Shown here in pieces: positions 1-5,173 of a stretch of 5,173 bases of DNA. Every line of letters starts with the position of its first letter. The first letter of the stretch is position 1. Made by a program: the position numbers and the translations under genes. This DNA comes from Fidelibacterota bacterium (GTDB taxonomy: Bacteria > Fidelibacterota > UBA2242 > JAFGTP01), in NCBI GenBank assembly GCA_029939785.1, contig JAOZSG010000255.1:1-5173 (forward strand), given 5' to 3'. The notes beneath the pieces are model-generated. The model was not told the origin of the DNA, searched no databases, and was given only the letters and a program-made list of their open reading frames with translations.

Positions 1-898
1 TTGTTCCAACAAACATATAAAAAGCCCAAATAGGAATACTAGCCAAAACAGTAATGTACATTGCATTTCTGGCTTCTTTTGTACTCTTTGCTGCACAATA
101 TCTCTGTATAACATTTTGATTACTACTGTATTCTGTTAACCAACTTACCATACCTAATATTATCATCATTGTACCGGTTTTCCTGCTCAATGAAAGTCCC
201 CATTTCAAAGGAACTAAATTACCATTTACTAATTCTGAAAATGATAATTTACCTTCACTGAGTGCAACAGAAAAAATTTGTCCCAGACCTCCAGGTAGTT
301 TTATAATTATTATGAGAAGAACAAAAACCCCTCCCAATAACAATACAAAAGTCTGAATAACATCTGTCCAGATAACAGCATCTATTCCACCAATAACAGT
401 ATATATTGCTACAAATCCACCGGCAAGTATAATACTCATTACCGGACTTAAACCAATCATTTCATGAAGAACCAAAGAGATTAAATATAAAATTATACTT
501 ACTCTAACAAATTGCCCAAATATAAAAGTCAAAGAACCATAAGTTCGAATAGACGGACCAAAACGTTCTTCGAGATATTCATAGGCTGATGTAATTTTGC
601 CACGTCGAAAAAATGGAAGAAATACATAAGCTGCAATTACTATTGATATTGGTAATGAAAAATTTAACAAAAAACGTATCCACGTGGTTTTGAATGCATC
701 TGCCGGATATGCCAAAAACGTAATGGAACTGATAGAAGTTCCTACCAAACTTAATCCTATAACCCAACCGGAAAATGATCTTCCACCTACAAAATACTCC
801 TCAGTGTTAACATTCTTTTTTGAGAAATAAAACCCCATAAACAGCATTCCACCCATATATCCTAATAACATTAATATGTCTAACCAATGTAAATTCAA
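1..898 (-). CDS. Sodium:solute symporter (SSS family), N-terminal 299 residues, cut by the left edge
   Basis: This is an inner-membrane Na+-coupled transporter of the SSS family, which imports sugars, sialic acids, amino acids or similar solutes. My translation of the minus strand from 898 stays open to the edge. Seen: a hydrophobic first helix, EEYFVGGRSFSGW at residues 33-45, the serine/threonine-rich broken helix GTSISSITFLAYPA at 53-66, the family signature GGIDAVIWTDVIQ at 170-182, and NQNVIQRY at 260-267. At least six further hydrophobic segments are visible. Family members are usually about 450-550 residues, so a third or more is missing. The start is taken as TTG at 898 because AGAGGGGG sits at suitable spacing and the residues after it (NLHWLDILMLLGY) fit the usual N-terminus; the first in-frame ATG (871) would cut into helix 1. 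It lies 11 bases behind the glycosidase-like gene and is probably cotranscribed. Substrate unknown; sugar or sugar acid is inferred from the neighbours. Confidence 0.93.
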   Translation of the reverse strand, partial: MNLHWLDILMLLGYMGGMLFMGFYFSKKNVNTEEYFVGGRSFSGWVIGLSLVGTSISSITFLAYPADAFKTTWIRFLLNFSLPISIVIAAYVFLPFFRRGKITSAYEYLEERFGPSIRTYGSLTFIFGQFVRVSIILYLISLVLHEMIGLSPVMSIILAGGFVAIYTVIGGIDAVIWTDVIQTFVLLLGGVFVLLIIIIKLPGGLGQIFSVALSEGKLSFSELVNGNLVPLKWGLSLSRKTGTMMIILGMVSWLTEYSSNQNVIQRYCAAKSTKEARNAMYITVLASIPIWAFYMFVGT

Positions 899-911
899 AA
901 CATCCCCCTCT
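899..911 (-). promoter_or_regulatory. Shine-Dalgarno site and decoy ATG ahead of the symporter start
   Basis: On the minus strand the stop codon TAG of the upstream gene runs straight into AGGGGG, giving a purine-rich AGAGGGGG (911-904). Next comes ATG TTT TGA (903-895), a two-codon dead-end frame, whose stop overlaps the TTG (898-896) that opens the symporter frame. The AGAGG core is about 8 bases from the TTG but only 3 from the ATG, so the TTG is the better placed start. This is an inference from spacing. Confidence 0.6.
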
Positions 912-2151
912 AATTGTTCTTTGGATTAATTTTATAAATATGCACTGCAAATGGTTCAAAAAAGTCTGTAAATTTACCATTCTTTACTTCAACTTTACGA
1001 TTTTCTTTTAGTACTTCTATTTTTTGTAAATTTTGTTGTAATCCGGAAATCGAAATTTTATGTATATGATGATCCGAATTAACACAAAATAAATAATCTA
1101 TACCGTCATATTTTTTTACTATCCATTCTATACCTTTATCAAGAGAAAAACCCAACTCATGATATTCAATTTTGTATTCTTTTTTTATTGTTTTTGACGA
1201 TAATATTGGTTGATAATTATTCAATTCTTTTATCACACTTTTCAAATCATCTAAATACGGACTTTTAGCTGGAGTATATCCTGTACCCCATATTAAAACT
1301 CCATTTGCTCCATGTACAATAGAATTAAAAGCCATAAACCGCATTTCATAAAGAGATGGAAAAAAAATCATTTCAGGATTACGTTCATCTTCTTTTTTTA
1401 ATAATTCCCAGGCAAATCCTTGTAGAATAATAAAACGAGTTTTATTCTTATCTACACGATGTAGTCTATCTATATATTCTCCAACCTGACTCAAATAGGA
1501 ATTGTTTCTATCACAATGTCTTCCATTGGGTAAAATTGCATATGATGGTGTAATACCTCTTGGTATTATTGGATAAACATCAGTAGCAAGAATATTTGCT
1601 GATTCATTATATTTTTGTAATGTTGTATATAGATTTACAGGAGCATGATTGAGATAAACCGCATGTTTTTTATCCAATTTTCTTAACTTGTTATAACTAT
1701 AGATTAATTGTTCAGATGAAATTCTCGGTATTGCTTTATTCCAAGTATATGCAGGTTCATCCTCTAATTCCCAGTTTAATAATGCCGGATGATTCTTAAA
1801 ATCATTAATTTTTTTCTCAAATGCCAATATTTCTTCCGATGATGATTTTTCTGAAACAGATCCAATATTTATCCATGTATGCAATCCATATTTTGCAGCT
1901 TTGTCCAACTGATCTATTTTTGGTTTTACACAAACATAATTATACCCAAACTCTGCCACATCTTTAAATGGAGTTTCTGATTTGGGTAAGTGATATGTAC
2001 CAATGATAAATTCGCGTTTATTGTTGACCAGCAAAGTACCATCATTATCATAATAGGAAGATGATTTTTCTGTATTCTTTTCAATATTAGTACAACTGTG
2101 AATCAGCATTAATCCGATGACAATTACTAATATGATTGTAAATTGTTTCAT
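910..2151 (-). CDS. Lipoprotein with glycoside-hydrolase-like TIM barrel, family not assigned
   Basis: A 413-residue exported lipoprotein, probably acting on glycans or glycosides at the cell surface or in the periplasm. Residues 1-19 form a signal peptide ending in a lipobox (IHS-C20). A polar linker leads to a TIM-barrel-like body. FIIGTYHLP (48-56) resembles a first strand, and FGYNYV (68-73) and KYGLHTWINIG (87-97) fit the following strands. WELEDEP (127-133) has the usual place of the acid/base residue after strand 4, with E132 the best candidate. DVYPI follows at 191-195, FIILQGFAWE at 240-249, and an arginine-led GANGVLIWG (281-289) marks strand 8. A small beta-sandwich-like tail covers about 335-408. 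No clear nucleophile glutamate is visible; E249 is a possibility. The ATG overlaps the stop of the repressor gene (TAATG), which suggests translational coupling. The enzyme class is inferred from motifs; the family and substrate are unknown to me. Confidence 0.8.
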   Translation of the reverse strand: MKQFTIILVIVIGLMLIHSCTNIEKNTEKSSSYYDNDGTLLVNNKREFIIGTYHLPKSETPFKDVAEFGYNYVCVKPKIDQLDKAAKYGLHTWINIGSVSEKSSSEEILAFEKKINDFKNHPALLNWELEDEPAYTWNKAIPRISSEQLIYSYNKLRKLDKKHAVYLNHAPVNLYTTLQKYNESANILATDVYPIIPRGITPSYAILPNGRHCDRNNSYLSQVGEYIDRLHRVDKNKTRFIILQGFAWELLKKEDERNPEMIFFPSLYEMRFMAFNSIVHGANGVLIWGTGYTPAKSPYLDDLKSVIKELNNYQPILSSKTIKKEYKIEYHELGFSLDKGIEWIVKKYDGIDYLFCVNSDHHIHKISISGLQQNLQKIEVLKENRKVEVKNGKFTDFFEPFAVHIYKINPKNN

Positions 2152-3149
2152 TATGACGACTTTCTTATAATTAATTCCGGTTTTAGCACAATATGTTGTT
2201 TTTTGATTTTTTTATCAGGAGATATTATTTCATTTAATAATAAATTTGTTGCAATCTCCCCTATTTTATAAGTTGATTGTTGAACAGATGTTAATCCGGG
2301 AATAGTATAATTAGAAAAATTCAAGTCATCATATCCAACAACAGCTATATCATTTGGAATCGAAAGTCCCATTTCTATTATCATCTTCATAGCACCCAGA
2401 GCAAGGTTGTCATTCCAAAAGAATAAGGCATCTGGTGAATTTTCATTCTTTAATAACAATTTCACAACCTCATTACTACTATTTATATTGTCATTACAAT
2501 CAACAATATCAAACATCTTATCGGGCAGATTATTTTCTCTTAAAAATTTGCGTCCACCCAATATTCTTTCCTTACCTGTTGTGGTAGTTGGATAAGGACA
2601 TATATATGCTATTTTTTTATACCCTCTTTTTACCAGATGTTCTAAAACAATAGATCCACCATAAACATTATCATTTTTTACGTAATTGCAATTTAGATTT
2701 TCACTGTATCTGTTCAACAAAACATAAGGTATTGATGAATTTTTCAATACTTCAACATATTGTTCATCCTCCTGAGATGGAAAAAATAAAATTCCATCAA
2801 CTCGTCTGGAAATCATTTGATATATAAAATCGACTTCCTTATCAACAGAATTTTCAGAATTTCGAAAAATAGGAATATAACCTTCATGAAAACATATATT
2901 GTTTATTGACTCAAATTTTTCATTAAATAATGTATCAGTACTGCTCGGAATGATAACACCTATAGTAGATGTTCTTTTTGTCACCAGACTTTTAGCCAGT
3001 TCATTTGGAATATATTCCAAATCACGCGAAATTTTCAGAATTCTTTTTTTTGTAATGTCACTAATATCAGGCTTATTATTTAGTGCCCTGGAAACAGTAA
3101 TAGTGGAAACACCCGCTTTTGCTGCTATATCTTTCAAGGTTACCGACAT
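2151..3149 (-). CDS. LacI/PurR-family transcriptional repressor
   Basis: A 332-residue cytoplasmic DNA-binding regulator, the normal length for this family. The helix-turn-helix is TLKDIAAKAGVSTITVSRAL at residues 4-23. A hinge helix follows (PNELAKSL, 48-55), with L55 at the place of the leucine that wedges into the central CG step of the operator in PurR and LacI. The effector-binding, periplasmic-binding-protein-like domain starts at STIGVIIP (61-68) and shows DGILFFPS (118-125), PYVLLNR (141-147), a conserved FFWNDNLALGAM (243-254), and VVGYDDLNFSNYTIPGLTSVQQ (270-291) near the C-terminus. The ATG at 3149 has GGAG four bases upstream. It is the first gene of the operon, and a fitting operator lies 38 bases upstream, so it probably represses itself and the two following genes until a sugar-like ligand binds. 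The ligand is not identifiable. A repressor role is more likely than activation because the operator overlaps the probable transcription start. Confidence 0.96.
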   Translation of the reverse strand: MSVTLKDIAAKAGVSTITVSRALNNKPDISDITKKRILKISRDLEYIPNELAKSLVTKRTSTIGVIIPSSTDTLFNEKFESINNICFHEGYIPIFRNSENSVDKEVDFIYQMISRRVDGILFFPSQEDEQYVEVLKNSSIPYVLLNRYSENLNCNYVKNDNVYGGSIVLEHLVKRGYKKIAYICPYPTTTTGKERILGGRKFLRENNLPDKMFDIVDCNDNINSSNEVVKLLLKNENSPDALFFWNDNLALGAMKMIIEMGLSIPNDIAVVGYDDLNFSNYTIPGLTSVQQSTYKIGEIATNLLLNEIISPDKKIKKQHIVLKPELIIRKSS

Positions 3150-3153
3150 AATA

Positions 3154-3157
3154 CTCC
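3154..3157 (-). promoter_or_regulatory. Ribosome binding site of the LacI-family gene
   Basis: The minus strand reads GGAG, then four bases (TATT), then the ATG at 3149. The spacing is short but workable. It supports this ATG as the start, which also places the helix-turn-helix at residue 4 as in other family members. Confidence 0.6.
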
Positions 3158-3177
3158 ATTCTTTCGATTTTTCTCGG

Positions 3178-3213
3178 AACCGATACCGTAACCGCTACCG
3201 TTAGCGATTACGT
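3178..3213. repeat. Three tandem 12-base units around the operator
   Basis: Read on the plus strand, the units are AACCGATACCGT (3178-3189), AACCGCTACCGT (3190-3201) and TAGCGATTACGT (3202-3213). The first two differ at one position; the third is more diverged and forms the opposite arm of the palindrome centred at 3199/3200. The first unit is thus an extra half-site-like copy beside the operator. Whether it binds anything is not known. Confidence 0.6.
3187..3212. promoter_or_regulatory. Probable operator of the LacI-family repressor
   Basis: A 26-base imperfect palindrome centred on the CG at 3199/3200. Eleven of the 13 base pairs between the arms match; the two mismatches are 3192/3207 and 3198/3201. 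The core is CGCTACCGTTAGCG (3193-3206). Even-length palindromes with a central CG are the usual target of LacI/PurR-family dimers, whose hinge leucine inserts at that step, and such a leucine is present in the neighbouring regulator (L55). The site lies 38 bases upstream of the repressor's start codon and covers the transcription start expected from the promoter at 3215-3243, so binding should block transcription. The assignment is inferred from position and symmetry. Confidence 0.75.
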
Positions 3214-3214
3214 A

Positions 3215-3243
3215 AAGATATTAACAAATTTTTCATTTTACAA
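3215..3243 (-). promoter_or_regulatory. Candidate promoter of the lacI-type / glycosidase / symporter operon
   Basis: On the minus strand a TTGTAA (3243-3238) and a TATCTT (3220-3215) are 17 bases apart, each matching four of six positions of the sigma-70 -35 and -10 consensus. The same place also resembles the Bacteroidota -7 element TAnnTTTG (here TATCTTTA, 3220-3213) with a TTG 20 bases upstream. Either reading puts the start of transcription at about 3205-3209, inside the operator palindrome. The match is modest in AT-rich DNA; the position between the upstream gene and the operator is the main support. Confidence 0.4.
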
Positions 3244-3366
3244 GTTTTTTATAGATTTTTTTCTAGTACAAGCAAGCAGAACTGATCCAACTAAGCCAAA
3301 CAATAATTGAAAGAATATTAAAAATCAAGCAAGGTGATTATACTGAAGGAAATGTAATCAATTAGT

Positions 3367-5173
3367 TTATAAATCAATTTTCCCAAAACTTGACACAATT
3401 AATTCATTGGCAATATTTCCACTTGTTAGTCGCATGATACTTTCTTCCGAATATCCAAAACTCAATAAATTAATACTGCCATACCAGATAATTTTGTGGT
3501 CAATAATTGCAAATTTTTGATGAATATTTGATTTTAGTAATAGTCTAACGCCGGCTTTTTCTAAAATTTTGAAAATACTTCCCAATACTGTTTTTTTTCT
3601 TTCTCCAAAATCTTCTACAGGTCGTGTAATAATTGTAATTTTTACTTGTTTTTCTAAAATTTGACTAAAGTGATTCATCATCTGTAGAACTCGTTTTTTG
3701 GTAACAAATGGACTTACAATCAAAATATGATTGTGAGCATTATCAATATCATTTAAATAAATCTGGAAAAAATTATCTTTGTCAAAAATAATATTTGAAG
3801 GCGATTCTGGAATATTTTCCGCTTTCACCTTATACCCGATAGAAGCATAACCTTTTAATCTTTTTTCATACATCTTACCAAGCATTTTTATATGGAAATC
3901 AACATAATCAAATATTTGAACATCCTTCTTAGTTTCGTATAATCGATGCAATCGCCCGGCATATTGTTGCAATGTTCCTTTCCAGGAAATTGGCATAGTC
4001 AAAAATAGAGTATCAAGTCTTGGTTCATCAAAACCTTCTCCTATAAAACTTCCTGTTGATACTAATACCAATGGTTTATTATCGGGTTTTGCAGATATTT
4101 CATCCAATATCTCAGAGGTTTTTAATAATCCCATTCCTCCTGTCACACTAATAACATCAGTTATTTTTTTCTTCAGCATTTTGCTTAAAATATTGACATG
4201 CTCCACACGCCCTGTAAGAACCAAAGAATTCCGACCATCTTTATGACTTTTTACAATATCATCAATAATTAACTGGTTTCTTATATCGTCACCAAGAAGT
4301 TCTGATTTAAGTTCCTGAAAAGAGAGTTTTTCATCGTCTTTGTTAATTCCGGTTTTAAAAGAGGTAAATCGGGGAATCAAATTATGAGTAAAAGATCTTT
4401 TTGCAGCTTGTTTTTTTGCATCAACCATATACCTGATAGGGCCACAATAGAAAAAAATAATAGGATGATGTCCGTCAGATCTGAAAGGAGTAGCTGTTAA
4501 TCCATAAATGTATTTTGCATTTATTTTTCGAAGAATTTGTTCAAAACTTACAGCCGGTACATGATGACATTCGTCGACAATGATCATTCCATAATTTTTC
4601 ACATATTCTTTTATTTCGCCTTTATTATTTAAAGATTGCATAAGAGCAACATCTACAATATAATTCAATTGTTTTTTACCACTACTTAATTGACCAATTA
4701 TATTTAATTTCTTTTTTCTCCCTCTTTTCTTTAGTTGTTCAGGTAATTTTTCATTTATTACTAGAAATTGTGATAATCTTTCAATCCATTGTGAAAGTAA
4801 TTGTTTTCTATGTACAAGAATAAGTGTATTTACTTTTCTAATGCTGATGAGTTTTGCTCCAATAACAGTTTTACCAAAAGCCGTTGTAGCCGAGAGTACT
4901 CCATTATCCTGCTTTATTAATGCCTCAATAGATTCCTGCTGTTGCGGTCGAAGATTACCATTAAACTCTATATCTATCAGTTTCCCTGCATTAGTTTCAT
5001 CAATAATATTGGTCTGAACATTGTATTGCTTAAGAAGTTCACTCAAATCATCCTCACAACCACGAGGTAATGCTAAATAATCATCAAAATTCTCCGAACA
5101 TGAAATAATTCTTGGTTTATTATATGTCGGTAATCTCATGGCTTGATTTTTATAAAATTCAGGATTTTTAAAA
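3367..5173 (-). CDS. TOTE-type conflict-system protein: SF2 helicase with C-terminal PLD-like nuclease, N-terminus beyond the right edge
   Basis: A DNA-acting ATPase and nuclease, visible for 601 residues (numbered from the first codon at 5172). Helicase motifs are complete: RPQQ (75-78) ahead of motif I TTAFGKT (96-102), motif II DECHH (200-204), motif III TATPFR (226-231), GEGFDEP (378-384) and motif VI QYAGRLHR (403-410). This set resembles XPB/UvsW-like SF2 enzymes. From about 480 begins a phospholipase-D-like domain with one intact HKD motif, H551-x-K553-x4-D558, followed by GSINLLSFG (565-573) and EES (576-578); single-HKD nucleases usually work as dimers. An ATG at 5139 is not a convincing start: the frame is open to the edge, no ribosome site precedes it, and the residues across it (FKNPEFYKNQAMRL, then LPRGC at 35-39) match my memory of the primase-helicase linker in TOTE proteins. 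Such proteins usually carry an archaeo-eukaryotic primase domain upstream. A basic stretch RGRKKK lies at 150-155. Defence or genome-conflict function is inferred from the family. Confidence 0.88.
   Translation of the reverse strand, partial: FKNPEFYKNQAMRLPTYNKPRIISCSENFDDYLALPRGCEDDLSELLKQYNVQTNIIDETNAGKLIDIEFNGNLRPQQQESIEALIKQDNGVLSATTAFGKTVIGAKLISIRKVNTLILVHRKQLLSQWIERLSQFLVINEKLPEQLKKRGRKKKLNIIGQLSSGKKQLNYIVDVALMQSLNNKGEIKEYVKNYGMIIVDECHHVPAVSFEQILRKINAKYIYGLTATPFRSDGHHPIIFFYCGPIRYMVDAKKQAAKRSFTHNLIPRFTSFKTGINKDDEKLSFQELKSELLGDDIRNQLIIDDIVKSHKDGRNSLVLTGRVEHVNILSKMLKKKITDVISVTGGMGLLKTSEILDEISAKPDNKPLVLVSTGSFIGEGFDEPRLDTLFLTMPISWKGTLQQYAGRLHRLYETKKDVQIFDYVDFHIKMLGKMYEKRLKGYASIGYKVKAENIPESPSNIIFDKDNFFQIYLNDIDNAHNHILIVSPFVTKKRVLQMMNHFSQILEKQVKITIITRPVEDFGERKKTVLGSIFKILEKAGVRLLLKSNIHQKFAIIDHKIIWYGSINLLSFGYSEESIMRLTSGNIANELIVSSFGKIDL

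Noticed and set aside
579..767. Open frame of 62 codons on the minus strand
   Set aside because: It is an out-of-frame reading inside the symporter gene, whose own frame gives clear SSS-family motifs over the same bases.
2407..2595. Open frame of 62 codons on the plus strand
   Set aside because: Fully antisense to the effector-binding domain of the LacI-family gene; no ribosome site or recognisable domain.
2899..3204. Open frame of 101 codons on the plus strand, ending in a repeated arginine-tyrosine pattern (RNRYRNRYR)
   Set aside because: It lies almost wholly antisense to the LacI-family gene, and its repetitive end is only the translated 12-base operator units. It resembles no protein.
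3320..3339. Possible terminator after the helicase gene: AATCA, 7-base loop, TGATT, then a T run on the minus strand
   Set aside because: The stem is only five pairs with one GC pair, which is expected by chance in such AT-rich DNA. A terminator is plausible in this place, but this hairpin is too weak to call.
1..5173. CRISPR arrays, tRNA or rRNA genes, insertion-sequence ends or transposase genes
   Set aside because: I saw no regularly spaced repeats beyond the three 12-base operator units, no cloverleaf or rRNA-like stretches, and no transposase motifs. Nearly all of the window is taken by four coding regions.

Overview
The window is AT-rich bacterial DNA in which every convincing gene reads on the minus strand. 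It holds two unrelated units: the C-terminal part of a large helicase-nuclease gene at the right, and a tightly packed sugar-uptake type operon (regulator, glycosidase-like lipoprotein, sodium symporter) at the left. Both edges cut a gene. The lipoprotein signal points to a bacterium of Gram-negative cell plan. A LacI-type regulator beside a sodium:solute symporter and a TIM-barrel lipoprotein is a layout I associate with Bacteroidota and related phyla. The clear Shine-Dalgarno sequences (GGAG, AGAGGGGG) argue mildly against a typical Bacteroidota member. I cannot name the phylum from this sequence.

Right part (5173 to 3367, minus): a superfamily 2 helicase joined to a C-terminal phospholipase-D-type (HKD) nuclease domain. 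The reading frame is open through the ATG at 5139 to the window edge. The residues just upstream of that ATG match what I remember of the linker between an archaeo-eukaryotic-primase domain and the helicase in so-called TOTE conflict-system proteins. The gene is therefore very probably longer, with its N-terminal primase part outside the window. It is the best candidate here for a defence or genome-conflict system.

Middle (3366 to 3150): a 217-base gap that holds a plausible promoter and, overlapping its expected start of transcription, a 26-base imperfect palindrome with a central CG, as expected of a LacI/PurR-family operator. The palindrome lies within three tandem 12-base units.

Left part (3149 to 1, minus): a LacI-family repressor, then a lipoprotein with a glycoside-hydrolase-like TIM barrel, joined by a TAATG stop/start overlap, then after 11 bases a sodium:solute symporter that runs off the left edge. 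The symporter appears to start at a TTG codon just behind a decoy ATG-TTT-TGA. The simplest reading is an autoregulated operon: the repressor leaves its operator when a sugar-like ligand is present, the surface lipoprotein acts on a glycan or glycoside outside the inner membrane, and the symporter imports the product with Na+. The substrate cannot be read from the sequence.
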